64,000 bases of DNA from Vallitalea maricola (GCF_036985595.1 NZ_BTPU01000076.1:23588-87587); one strand, 5' to 3'. Counted from the stretch's first letter, positions 36,591 to 45,074 are shown. Notes: generated by a model not told the origin, from the letters alone. Program-made: numbers and translations.

Positions 36591-37130
36591 ATGTTCACAT
36601 ATACAGTAGATAAAGATATTGAATTAAGAATATTGGAAACAAGGCATACTGAGGAATGCTTTAATTTAATTAATAGTGAAAGAGAATACTTAAGGGAGTG
36701 GTTGCCTTGGGTAGATAATACAAAAGAGATTAAAGTTGTTAAAAAATATATTGAATCAGGTTTAAAACAATTCTCCAATAATGATGGATTTAATTGTGGA
36801 ATTTGGTATAAAGGAGAATATGCAGGAGTAATTGGATTAATAGGAATTAACTGGGGTCATAAAAGTACAAGTATTGGATATTGGTTAGGCTCCAAATTTG
36901 TAGGTAAAGGTATAATGACTAAATCTTGTAGAGTATTGATAGAATATGTATTTAAAGAGTTAGGATTACATAGAGTTGAGATAAGATGTGCAGAAGAAAA
37001 CATTAAAAGTAGAGCGATTCCAGAAAGATTAGGGTTTACTGAGGAAGGTAAAGTACGAGAATCTGAATATCTATATGATCATTATGTAAATCATATAGTA
37101 TATGGTATATTAGATAAAGAATGGTTATAA
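36591..37130 (+). CDS. GNAT N-acetyltransferase (RimJ/RimL type)
   Basis: 179 residues, complete: N-terminal FTYTVDKDIELRILETRH, acetyl-CoA loop GSKFVGKGIMTKSC, and RAIPERLGFTEEGKVRES before the C-terminus. Such enzymes acetylate protein N-termini or small amines. The ATG at 36591 has AAAGGAGG; in-frame ATGs upstream have none. It overlaps nothing and precedes an attC-like left half. Confidence 0.8.
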   Translation: MFTYTVDKDIELRILETRHTEECFNLINSEREYLREWLPWVDNTKEIKVVKKYIESGLKQFSNNDGFNCGIWYKGEYAGVIGLIGINWGHKSTSIGYWLGSKFVGKGIMTKSCRVLIEYVFKELGLHRVEIRCAEENIKSRAIPERLGFTEEGKVRESEYLYDHYVNHIVYGILDKEWL

Positions 37131-37139
37131 GTCGTATAT

Positions 37140-37212
37140 CCACTTAACAATATATTTCCGTTTCGCTACGCACATTCCTTCACCAGGTGCGAGCACTGCC
37201 TACGAAGAAGTA
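37140..37212 (+). repeat. attC-like left half truncated by the sdpRI segment
   Basis: ACTTAAC (37142-37148, exact core), TATTTCCG, CGCTACGCACATTCC, GCGAGCACTGCCTACGAAG. The right half is absent; from about 37212 the sequence changes to that leading into the second sdpRI copy. Confidence 0.6.
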
Positions 37213-37260
37213 CCAATAAAATAAATATTAGCTTTACTGAGATTATTTATATAATAAAAA

Positions 37261-37300
37261 GTCAATAGCTATTTAAAAATATTTTTAAATAGCTATTGAC
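37261..37300. terminator. 40-bp perfect palindrome upstream of sdpRI copy 2
   Basis: Two 20-bp arms with no loop, GTCAATAGCTATTTAAAAAT and its complement, followed by TTTTTA. It corresponds to the hairpin at 10314-10363 and contains the same TATTTAAA half-sites as the operator. Likely a terminator for upstream transcription and possibly an extra SdpR site. Confidence 0.65.
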
Positions 37301-37348
37301 TTTTTATTTTGAGGTGTTATAATTCTATTTAAATAAAATTTTAAATAG
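37296..37348 (+). promoter_or_regulatory. sdpRI promoter and operator, copy 2
   Basis: TTGACT (37296-37301), 16-bp spacer, extended -10 TGtTATAAT (TATAAT 37318-37323). The operator dyad CTATTTAAA-N6-TTTAAATAG lies at 37325-37348. It has the same layout as at 10354-10405, so both operons probably respond to both repressors. Confidence 0.65.
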
Positions 37349-37359
37349 GTGGTGATTGA

Positions 37360-37635
37360 ATGGGCTTGGCTAATACCTTTAAAGTACTATCAGATCCCTT
37401 AAGGCGAAACATTCTTGTATGCTTAAAAGAAGGCAAACTTACAGCAGGAGAAATAGCAGACAAATTTAATATTACACCCGCTGCTCTTTCATATCATTTA
37501 AAACTTCTTAAGAATGCTGATTTAATAATGGAATATAAACTAAAGAATTATATCTATTATGAATTGAATACAAGTGTTTTTGATGAACTAATCATTTGGA
37601 TAAATCAATTTGGAGGGGAAAATAATGAAAAATAA
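37360..37635 (+). CDS. sdpR: ArsR-family autorepressor, SdpR-like, copy 2
   Basis: 91 residues, identical to the 10417 product except N5 for D5. The winged-helix segment is unchanged, so both proteins should bind the same operator. It overlaps the following gene by 11 nt. Confidence 0.85.
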   Translation: MGLANTFKVLSDPLRRNILVCLKEGKLTAGEIADKFNITPAALSYHLKLLKNADLIMEYKLKNYIYYELNTSVFDELIIWINQFGGENNEK

Positions 37636-38320
37636 ATTGTTATGGATAATAACTCTACTGCCTACTATTGTAACTTGTGTAATTATACCTTTTATGAACG
37701 ATAAAATTCCTATGCACTACGATGCTATTGGCAATATTGATCGATGGGGTTCTAAATATGAAAATTTTATATTTCCAGTCATTATTATTGCTATGACATT
37801 GTTTTGGAAGTTGATTTTAAATTATTTTAGAAAAAAACAAGTTAAAAATCAGGACGAAAAAACAATTAAAGAAGCTGAACAAAATGAAAAAGTGATATAT
37901 TATACAGCTATTGGTATGGCAATTCTATTTGGTATTATGCATTACGCAATGATGTATTCCTCAATTCTTGAAACAAAAAATAATATGGAAAATATGGCAA
38001 TAGATATAAATTTAGTTACAAATATTGTTATGGGTGTATTTTTAATTATCATTGGCAATATTGTGCCTAAAAGCAAGATGAACAGCATTGTAGGTGTACG
38101 CACTATTTGGAGTATGAAAAATGATATAACTTGGGCAAAAAGCAATCGATTTGGAGGAATCTCTCTAATTTTATCGGGATTACTTATAATTTTTGAATCA
38201 GCATTCATCGGTGGTTTTAAATCTACTATTGTAATGCTTGCAATCATTATAGTAGATGGCATTGTTTTAACAATATATTCTTATCAAATTTCTAAAAAAT
38301 ATGGTGAAAAATTAGTATAA
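37625..38320 (+). CDS. sdpI: SdpI family immunity-like membrane protein, copy 2
   Basis: 231 residues with the DUF1648 block (IPMHYDAIGNIDRWGSKY) and NSIVGVRTIWSMKNDITW. It differs from the 10682 product at several dozen positions and has a slightly longer C-terminus, while the paired repressors are nearly identical. This suggests diversification of the immunity component. GGAGGGG site. Confidence 0.85.
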   Translation: MKNKLLWIITLLPTIVTCVIIPFMNDKIPMHYDAIGNIDRWGSKYENFIFPVIIIAMTLFWKLILNYFRKKQVKNQDEKTIKEAEQNEKVIYYTAIGMAILFGIMHYAMMYSSILETKNNMENMAIDINLVTNIVMGVFLIIIGNIVPKSKMNSIVGVRTIWSMKNDITWAKSNRFGGISLILSGLLIIFESAFIGGFKSTIVMLAIIIVDGIVLTIYSYQISKKYGEKLV

Positions 38321-38370
38321 CACGAGTACACATTACGTTGAAGTGAGCAAATAGGTATTTTATTGATTAA

Positions 38371-38470
38371 ATATAACCTACTCACATCTCTTTACTGGGT
38401 GCAAGCACCTCCAATAAGAAGGGCTTCGTGGGTCCAGTTCAGAGACATGGGAAATACGAAACGTTAGAAA
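38371..38470 (+). repeat. attC-like site lacking its left inner box (class A)
   Basis: ATATAAC core (38371-38377) runs directly into CTCACATCTCTTTACTGGG; the AAAATATTTCCG block is deleted. The right side is intact: GGTCCAGTTCAGAGACATGG, GAAATACGAAAC, core GTTAGAA (38463-38469). Confidence 0.6.
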
Positions 38471-38508
38471 ACATAATTAATTGGGTATTAGAGAATGGGG
38501 TAGAGCGT

Positions 38509-39018
38509 ATGAAAATTTATGAGATTTGCAATAGTAATGTTGAGAACATAGCAAAATTGATGGCTAAGATTAAGCCAGAGTTTTGGAGTTTTGAAGGTGC
38601 ATTGAATCAGCTGTCTTCTGGTCAAGGTTGGTACATGGGTAATGATAAATATTCTCCTGACGGTTGGATTCTATGTAAGGAATACAGGCTTTATAAAGTT
38701 TTGGAGATTGAATGTATTGGTTACAGTGATGATGGAAAGTTTGATGTTTCATCATCTCTTAATCCACTGATTAGCCATATAGAAGAATGGGCTATGAAGA
38801 ATAATTTGGATAAGCTAAGATTCATAATAAGTAGCAGAGGAATGTCCTGTCATATGCGTGAATTGGATCAAATTTGGAAAGAATTAAGGGACTTGGAGGC
38901 AATTGACAGAGAAGAATTTAATTGGTACCTAGATTTAGGATTCAAGCCTTCAGGAATCATACCTAATTCATATGGAAGAGGATTTCATGGGATTGAGTTG
39001 ATTCTTGAGATTGTCTAG
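38509..39018 (+). CDS. GNAT-like hypothetical protein, 169 aa
   Basis: The C-terminal pattern LGFKPSGIIPNSYGRGFHGI is GNAT-like and the N-terminus (KIYEICNSNVENIAKLM) fits the first strand and helix. The acetyl-CoA loop is not clear, so activity is uncertain. The ATG at 38509 is used; the first in-frame ATG at 38428 lies inside the attC-like site. Confidence 0.55.
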   Translation: MKIYEICNSNVENIAKLMAKIKPEFWSFEGALNQLSSGQGWYMGNDKYSPDGWILCKEYRLYKVLEIECIGYSDDGKFDVSSSLNPLISHIEEWAMKNNLDKLRFIISSRGMSCHMRELDQIWKELRDLEAIDREEFNWYLDLGFKPSGIIPNSYGRGFHGIELILEIV

Positions 39019-39029
39019 AGTTGTCATGA

Positions 39030-39111
39030 ATTACATCGACTAGCAGCATGTTGACAACATGGACAGGGAATGAGAAGGATGTCCATGCGTCAAATTAGTA
39101 ATGTTATATAT
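39030..39111 (+). repeat. attC-like site, complete but decayed (class C)
   Basis: The left core is mutated (GACTAGC); then GCATGTTGACAACATGGACA and GATGTCCATGCGTCAAATTA form a bulged stem, and the right core is GTTATAT (39103-39109). It shares the arms and loop of 25701-25778 with many changes. Confidence 0.55.
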
Positions 39112-39146
39112 GAAATTGTGACCTCATTTCAGAGGGTGACATGGTA

Positions 39147-39310
39147 CGACTGATTGGTATAAAACCATGAAAAAAATTGTAGAAACAGATTATTTACGCG
39201 CAATTGCAATAGAGGCCATGAATTGGGATTATGAGGATTTATCGGTAGAAGAATTTTTAGAAGAAGCGTTTGAGCGAGCAAAAAGGTTGGAAGCGTTAAA
39301 ACAGAAATAA
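39147..39310 (+). pseudogene. C-terminal fragment of a sugar phosphate isomerase
   Basis: The frame reads DWYKTMKKIVETDYLRAIAI, then MNWDYEDLSVEEFLEEAFER up to a stop at 39308. This is homologous to residues about 209-258 of the isomerase at 4732-5511. Only the last fifth remains; an ATG at 39167 could give a 47-residue peptide. Confidence 0.7.
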
Positions 39311-39540
39311 AAAATAGTAATGATGATAATTTAAGAGGTATCATTTTTGTGCCTTGTATATATCAAGTAAATTAAATTTTTCTAATTCACCTATGATTTC
39401 TGGAAGGATTAAACCATTTAAATTAGAAGATAATATTAGAAGAAGATTAGGTATAAGCATAAAATGTAAAAAAACAAAGATGGTCTTAGCTTTCGGTCTA
39501 TATTTATTAAAAGACTGTTTTAAAGGGAGCAATTTTGGAA

Positions 39541-39645
39541 ATGTTTTTGAAACTTCGAATTGCAATGTATGGAGAATTGGTAATTCCAATAAATATACTT
39601 ATAGCTGTAATTAGTTTAGGGACTTTGGTTTATCAACTATTATAA
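39541..39645 (+). pseudogene. C-terminal fragment of the 6868-type membrane protein
   Basis: 34 codons (MFLKLRIAMYGELVIPINIL and on to LVYQLL) match the end of the membrane protein at 6868-7587 with few changes. It lies 230 nt after the isomerase fragment. The sequence between (39311-39540) is open on the minus strand for 82 codons, without a recognisable product. Confidence 0.7.
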
Positions 39646-39722
39646 GGTGTCAATATCTACATCATCTAATAACATGTTCACGGAATATATAGTATAATCT
39701 ATATAATAATAAAAGGTTACTG

Positions 39723-39882
39723 CGTCTAACAATGTATTTGCGTTTGTTCGGGAAGGTATTTATCTCGGGTAAGCCCTCACACACCTAACCACCTAAGCCA
39801 GTCATCGTATTAGCTCTTATTTAGGGCATGAGCGATCACTTCTAAGACGCTGAGACATCGTAAATATGAAAACGATAGAAGA
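39723..39882 (+). repeat. attC-like site, complete (class B)
   Basis: CGTCTAAC (39723-39730), AATGTATTTGCG, TTGTTCGGGAAGG, CCACCTAAGCC, CATCGTATTAGCTC, GGGCATGAGCGATC; right box ATCGTAAATATG and decayed core GATAGAA (39874-39880). It is the reference copy for class B. A further left-half trace (CATCTAATAACATGTTCACG) lies at about 39660-39680. Confidence 0.65.
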
Positions 39883-39937
39883 AACTAAATACTATTAAAG
39901 AGGTCTGAGTGATTGCTTTAGGGAAAGGAGGATCGAA

Positions 39938-40306
39938 ATGGAGTTTATAGGTATTTGTTTAATTACCAAAGATGTAATGGCTTTAACTAAGTTTTATGGT
40001 AAAATACTTAATGTAGGATTTGAAGGAGATTCATTTCATACAGATATTAAGACACAAGGTGCTAATATTTCAATATTTTCAATTAATGGAATGGAAGATA
40101 TGGCTTCTAACTCAATGGATGGAGCTGGTTATGGTAGTATGACAATTAGTTTTAAAGTTGATAATGTTGATGAGGAATATGAAAGAATTAAGGAGTTAGG
40201 AGTACAATTTGTTAAGCTTCCTCAAACACATCCATGGGGAAGTAGGTCATTTTGGTTTAGAGATCTTGATGGTAATATCGTTAATTTTGTAAGTTTTATG
40301 GAGTAA
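39938..40306 (+). CDS. VOC family (glyoxalase-like) protein
   Basis: A 122-residue single VOC protein with two beta-alpha-beta-beta-beta modules: GICLITKDVMALTKFYGKIL and, in the second half, TISFKVDNVDEEYERIKELG, then FWFRDLDGNIVNFVSF. Members include metal-dependent resistance dioxygenases and glyoxalases; the function is unassigned. AAAGGAGG site. Confidence 0.8.
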   Translation: MEFIGICLITKDVMALTKFYGKILNVGFEGDSFHTDIKTQGANISIFSINGMEDMASNSMDGAGYGSMTISFKVDNVDEEYERIKELGVQFVKLPQTHPWGSRSFWFRDLDGNIVNFVSFME

Positions 40307-40354
40307 TTAAAGATTTGAATCTATTTTATATTATAGATTATGGGGAGGTTCTTC

Positions 40355-40912
40355 ATGATAATATGGATAAATGGTGCATTTGGATGTGGAAAAACAAGTG
40401 TGTCCAATGAATTAAATAAACGCTTAGAAAACTCATATATTTATGATCCTGAAGAAGTAGGTTTTTTTATTAGAAAAAATATTCCTACAGACTTAAAGAA
40501 TAATGATTTTCAAGATTTTACTCTTTGGAGGGAATTTAATTATAGTATGCTGTCATTCATTAGCACAAATTTTAAAGGGACAATTATTGTACCTATGACG
40601 ATTATAAATGAACAGTATTTTGACGAAATTGTAGGTAAACTAAAATCAGATGGATTAGTAGTTAAGCATTTTACATTGCTTGCTAGTAGAGATACTTTAT
40701 TGGATAGGTTAAATCGTCGTGGTGATGGAGAAAACTCGTGGGTAAACAATCGAATTGATAGGTGCATTCAATGCCTAGATAGCGAATATTTTAAGGAACA
40801 TATAATAACTGATGATAAAACAATTGAAGAAATAGCTGAGATAATAGCAAATTCTTGTAGTTTAAATTTACTATCTCAAAGATATGACTTAAATGAAGAT
40901 GTTATATCATGA
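40355..40912 (+). CDS. TmrB-like ATP-binding protein
   Basis: 185 residues, very like Bacillus TmrB (tunicamycin resistance): MIIWINGAFGCGKTSV with Walker A at 7-14, then YIYDPEEVGFFIRKNIP, IIVPMTIINEQYF, KHFTLLASRDTLLDRL and SWVNNRIDRCI. TmrB binds ATP and confers tunicamycin resistance at the membrane; function here is inferred. The ATG at 40355 follows GGGGAGG. Confidence 0.85.
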   Translation: MIIWINGAFGCGKTSVSNELNKRLENSYIYDPEEVGFFIRKNIPTDLKNNDFQDFTLWREFNYSMLSFISTNFKGTIIVPMTIINEQYFDEIVGKLKSDGLVVKHFTLLASRDTLLDRLNRRGDGENSWVNNRIDRCIQCLDSEYFKEHIITDDKTIEEIAEIIANSCSLNLLSQRYDLNEDVIS

Positions 40913-41065
40913 TAGTAGTTATGACTATTAATTTCTAAAAGGTTAAATAAGTTCGTAGGTAGATAAAGTATCACAAAAAGAAGTTCATTTTAACACTGAA
41001 ACTGTAGTAAGAAATAAAAAATACAAAGAGAAGAAAATATTAAGAAAACAAAGGAGAGGAACAAA

Positions 41066-41611
41066 CTGAGAATAGAAACAGGTCGAATAATAATACGAGA
41101 TTTTGAACGAAAAGATGCAGAGAACCTTTATAGGATTACTAGAGAGAAGAACATTTCTCGCTTTATGCCTGACTGGTCAGAAAATAGTAATTCACCAGAA
41201 GCATATTGGGGATATATTGACTGGCATCAAACCCAAAAAGATTCAAAAAATATTTATGAGAATAAAAGATATGCTATTGCATTACCTAATACAGATGAGA
41301 TGATTGGGATGGTAGGCATGGGACTTGAAGATACATTGAATGAAGTTGAAGTAGCATATTTTATGTCTGAAAAATATCAAAGGAACGGATATACAAGAGA
41401 TGCTATTAATGCATTAGTGGATTGGTGTTTTAAAGTATCAGATATTAAATACCTTATATTAACAATTGATTCTGCAAACATTCCATCATGTAACCTTGCA
41501 GAGAAGTGCGGTTTTGAGTTGTTTGAGAAGAGGATACCAATCGGACATGTACAACCAAACATGGAAAGTGATAGTTATTTCTATTACCGAAAATATCGCA
41601 AATTAACGTAG
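41066..41611 (+). CDS. GNAT N-acetyltransferase (RimJ-like) with a CTG start
   Basis: The family frame begins LRIETGRIIIRDFERKDAEN at CTG (41066), 6 nt after GGAGAGG and exactly where ATG is expected. The first in-frame ATG (41165) would remove 33 residues. The acetyl-CoA loop region (MSEKYQRNGYTRDAI) and C-terminus are intact. CTG is a rare initiator, so expression may be weak. Confidence 0.65.
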   Translation: MRIETGRIIIRDFERKDAENLYRITREKNISRFMPDWSENSNSPEAYWGYIDWHQTQKDSKNIYENKRYAIALPNTDEMIGMVGMGLEDTLNEVEVAYFMSEKYQRNGYTRDAINALVDWCFKVSDIKYLILTIDSANIPSCNLAEKCGFELFEKRIPIGHVQPNMESDSYFYYRKYRKLT

Positions 41612-41660
41612 AATCGGACAACAGGTAAATATACTAATAAGTTAGTAACTCATTCTTTCG

Positions 41661-42001
41661 GGGGATTGCCCAGACATATATGTTTGGAATAAATACTCAT
41701 GGTGCAGACTGGGATAGTGTAGAGGAAAAAAGAAAAATGAAATGAAAAGGAAGTTGAGAAACTTGCTAGGATAATTAAAGATAAAAGTATCAATGTAAAA
41801 CCTTGTCTTAAGGTAAAAGGTTTATTCTATGTAATGAGATTTATGCAGAAAAAGTTTTAATTTCATCAAGCTGATGTTAAGTACTGGGAGTCATTTGGCT
41901 GGCTTGACAAAAAAAGACCATGGAAGAGTAAAAAACAAATTCTTGTAGTTAAAATAACTATCTATCTTCGGGGATCTATAAGGGGGACTAGAGTTGAATA
42001 A
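41661..42001 (+). pseudogene. flavodoxin-family protein remnant
   Basis: Pieces in two frames (FGINTHGADWDSVEEKRK, then EVEKLARIIKDKSINVKP and FHQADVKYWESFGWLDKKRP) read as the C-terminal half of an NAD(P)H-dependent FMN reductase-like protein. A frameshift near 41745 and an in-frame TAA near 41857 inactivate it. The 5' half is missing. Confidence 0.5.
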
Positions 42002-42643
42002 GTTAATACGTATAACTATAATAGTATTATCTATTTTTATTTCATATATGATATATAGAAGTTAATATAATGTTAAGCCAGAAGCGAAAGATATTGAAAG
42101 AGCAATTGGAGAATTTTTGAAAAGCAATGTAATAGTTAAAGAAATGATTAATATTGAGAATAAGATAGTTGTATATTATACATTTGGAGGTAATGATATT
42201 ATTGGTTCAACAATATTACATAGAGGGATTAACTTTAAATATAGAATAAGAGATGCAGGATATAGTAAAAGAAATGTGATTTTGGCTGGACATTCATTTA
42301 ATGTTAACGGAAAAAATATCTGGCTATTATGGGAACAAACTATGATTTAAGGATAAGTGAATTTAATATTGAAACATATTCAGGTGAAATATTTAACGCA
42401 AAAACTCAAGGTAAAAGAGAGTTATTAATGATTTTTGAAACAAAAGAGAAAACTTATATTAAAAATTATGTATTATATGATGAGAAAAGGAAAGATATTA
42501 CTAAAGAAATGCTTTCGTATTTAACTACTAGTGAAGCTAGCGGTTCAGGAGTAGGTACAGAAGATTTATTATATGAGTTATGTTTTGGTGTCTTAATAAT
42601 AGGATTTATTATATCTAGAATATTTAAAGATAACAGACGTTAG
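41994..42643 (+). pseudogene. membrane-anchored protein, nonsense and frameshift
   Basis: TTG start after AGGGGG, an N-terminal membrane segment (LIRITIIVLSIFISYMIY), then TAA after RS. The same frame continues (KPEAKDIERAIGEF) to 42350 and then shifts to the frame 42329-42643, which ends with a second membrane segment (FGVLIIGFIISRIF). Originally about 215 residues with one domain between two anchors. Family unknown. Confidence 0.55.
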
Positions 42644-42764
42644 ACCATATAGACTGCTTAAAATAAGACTTGCAACTGATAGTTGCGGATGTTCAAGGTC
42701 TATTAGCTAGAATGCAACCGGAGATAATGCTATACTGTGAGCATAAAAAAAGGAGGTTTTTTAT

Positions 42765-42905
42765 ATGAATTTAGGAGAAAAACTACAACAACTTAGAAAA
42801 TCAAAGGGTATTTCACAAGAGAAATTGGCTGAAAAACTAAATGTTTCTACAATTTCAATCTATTTGGACAACAAAAGAAGTACTGTCAAGTGGATTCCCA
42901 GTTAA
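42765..42905 (+). pseudogene. XRE-family HTH regulator, truncated to 46 aa
   Basis: MNLGEKLQQLRKSKGISQEK is the first half of a Cro/CI helix-turn-helix. After SIYLDNKRST the frame leaves the family and stops. A strong AAGGAGG site and an upstream TATACT (42731-42736) remain. An inverted repeat (GCAAC-tgata-GTTGC) lies near 42672. Confidence 0.6.
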
Positions 42906-43180
42906 TGTTATAGGTATATTAATTATCGCTACAGCTTGGGGATTTTTTGAGGGATTTAATTATGTAGTAATCAGCGATAAAGTTAATCAGAGGTGGGTAA
43001 TGGCAATAAAAAGATAATAATGATGAACCTTTACTACGAAAATTCAAGGGCTGAGGGACACGTAAAGATTATATTTGGTAAGAGTTCTTTAATATTCCCG
43101 ATAGACAGTATATTAGAGTTACTGGTATTAAAAGAAAAAAATATATGGAATATGGGCTCTAAGGTTAAGAAGAATAAAAT
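42887..43180 (+). pseudogene. composite of gene remnants at a duplication edge
   Basis: First, a membrane-protein tail in its own frame (FPVNVIGILIIATAWGFFEG) ending at about 43016. Then about 45 nt (ATGATGAACCTTTACTACG) match the end of the gene at 19826-20386. Then AAGATTAT...TGGTAAGAGTT matches the end and 3' flank of the gene at 20401-20871. This marks the left boundary of the second copy of the 20-23 kb block, with one gene body deleted. Confidence 0.5.
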
Positions 43181-43231
43181 CTATATTGCTTGAAATATTT
43201 AATAAGTACATATTGAGGAAGGAAATAATTA

Positions 43232-44137
43232 TGATAAAAGTGTTTAAAAGTAACAAAAAGAAACAAAAAGAAACAACAAGTCATAGAATCATATAATCAT
43301 TTACTAGAGTTATGGAATGTTGATTATCGAGAGGTAGATTTGAAAACTCAATTTGGGACAACACATTGTATTATATCAGGAAATAAGGCTAATCCACCAT
43401 TATTAATGTTTCATGGTGTTGGTGATAATTCAGCTGTAATGTGGATTTTGAATATTCAAGAATTGTCTGAGCATTTTTATTGTATATCGGTTGATACACT
43501 AGGAGGTCCAGGTAAAAGTATACCAAACAAAAATTTTACCAAGAAAGAATTCAATCAAGTAGAATGGATTAATGATATAGTGAGGCAACTAGAAATAAGT
43601 AATATTAATATTTTAGGTATATCAAATGGTGCATATATGGCTTATAACTATTTAACATATGAAAGTAATACAATAAATAAAGTGGTTTGCCTAGAAGGTG
43701 GTATGGTAATTGGTAATCCTTATAAAAATATGATAAGAACAGTATTAATAATGTTTCCACATATTCTATTACCAAACAGAAGTAATATGATAGCTATATT
43801 GAAGAAATTAAGTTCACCTGAATCTAATTTTATCAATAATTGTCCTGACGTGGTAAATCACATGATTATGGTAATGAAATCCCATAATCAGAAAGCAATG
43901 TTTGCACATAATCTAGAAAAATATAAAAAAGAGAAAGAAATATTGGTAAGAGATAAACTATTATTTTTAATTGGCAATTATAAGGTAGATAATAAGAAGG
44001 AGTTTATAGATGTATTAGAAGATGGACGGTATAATTATAAGATTATTAAAGGTGCTGGACACGGCATAAACCATGAACAACCTAAAACAGTAAATAGTGA
44101 AATAATACAGTTTTTATTAAAAGATTCGGGAATATGA
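43232..44137 (+). pseudogene. alpha/beta hydrolase copy 2, frameshifted by a 10-bp repeat
   Basis: The ATG at 43232 and first codons match the hydrolase at 21018, but ACAAAAAGAA is present twice in tandem (43253-43262 and 43263-43272), shifting the frame to a stop at about 43293. The rest is open from 43340 to 44137 and retains the GISNG elbow and GAGHGINH. A TTG at 43340 could restart translation, giving 265 residues without the first strands. Repeat slippage could restore the frame. Confidence 0.65.
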
Positions 44138-44196
44138 ACCGAATAATAAGTAAGTACATTATTTTGATACATTAATTAGTTAGGGGAGAAATTATA

Positions 44197-45024
44197 ATGA
44201 AAAAAATATTTATTATACTGAGCATCTTTCTTATTTTAGTTGCTTGGAAAGGGAATATCATAAAAACTGCTTCAGTAGAAGATAGCCCTTCAACAAATAG
44301 TAATATAGAAAAAGAGAAAGGCGAAGTAAATGAAACTAGTAATATAGAAAAGTCAATAGAAAAACCCATAGAAAACATAAATAGTGAATCTAGTAGTTTA
44401 AGTAAAAGGATAAATGATTACATTGAGAATAATTTAGATTCAGAGTATTTTGATGCTGAATTATGTAAAATGTATAGTCAAGTACTTCTTAGTGAAATGC
44501 CTTTTTCTTTTAAATTTATAGTAGCAGAATCTGAAAATGAATATTATCTAAATGATATATCCTACGATGAATATAAGTTTATACCTAATCATTTTAGCTT
44601 TATAGATATGAATAATGATAAGGTTCCAGAGATTGTGATTGAAGGAAGTATAGATAAATCAGCAGGATTTGTATTAGTTTTGAGAGAGTATGATGGAAGA
44701 GTAATTGGTCATGAGTTTAGCCATCGACAGATGAGTGATATTAAGAGAGATGGAACTTATCATGCCTCAGGCGGTGCAGCTTATAATGGTTATTATCAAT
44801 TATCCTTTAATGAAGATTCATATTCACAGCATAATATCGTTCGAATGGATGCTGAAGAGGATTCAAACGGTAAACTCAAGACAATTTATTTTATATCTGA
44901 AAAACAGGTTGAAGAGAAGGCTTTCTGGGAATTATGGGAAGTTCAAAAAAATAAAGAAAAACCTATTTGGGTAGATTTTGAGTTGAAGAAAGAAGATGAA
45001 TCAGAAATTAAGATTATGAATTAG
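44197..45024 (+). CDS. exported protein, FG-GAP-like motif (intact copy 2)
   Basis: 275 residues with a signal sequence whose lipobox position is Trp (LVAWKG). A low-complexity Glu/Ser/Asn linker (about 30-65) follows, then a globular domain with FIDMNNDKVPEIVI, a calcium-loop/FG-GAP-like strand. It may be a surface protein retained by its signal segment. The first 30 codons are shared with the broken gene at 21974. Function unknown. Confidence 0.65.
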   Translation: MKKIFIILSIFLILVAWKGNIIKTASVEDSPSTNSNIEKEKGEVNETSNIEKSIEKPIENINSESSSLSKRINDYIENNLDSEYFDAELCKMYSQVLLSEMPFSFKFIVAESENEYYLNDISYDEYKFIPNHFSFIDMNNDKVPEIVIEGSIDKSAGFVLVLREYDGRVIGHEFSHRQMSDIKRDGTYHASGGAAYNGYYQLSFNEDSYSQHNIVRMDAEEDSNGKLKTIYFISEKQVEEKAFWELWEVQKNKEKPIWVDFELKKEDESEIKIMN

Positions 45025-45074
45025 ACATAGTTCATAGCGGGAAATGATTAATTTGATTAAAATTAGGAGTATAT

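Noticed and set aside
39341..39589. Minus-strand 82-codon frame between two gene fragments
   Set aside because: No ribosome site, overlaps a + strand gene fragment and has no recognisable pattern; at most an unidentified remnant.
789..39882. CRISPR array or REP-type repeats
   Set aside because: The repeats are tens to thousands of bases apart with genes between, in one orientation, with two distinct core ends and no spacers.
789..39882. MITEs or an insertion sequence family
   Set aside because: No target-site duplications seen, no constant terminal inverted repeat beyond the cores, and orientation is uniform relative to the genes. Still the main alternative to attC if no integrase exists.
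42993..43193. 66-codon frame beginning MGNGNKK
   Set aside because: It runs across pieces that match ends of other genes in other frames; a by-product of the composite region.
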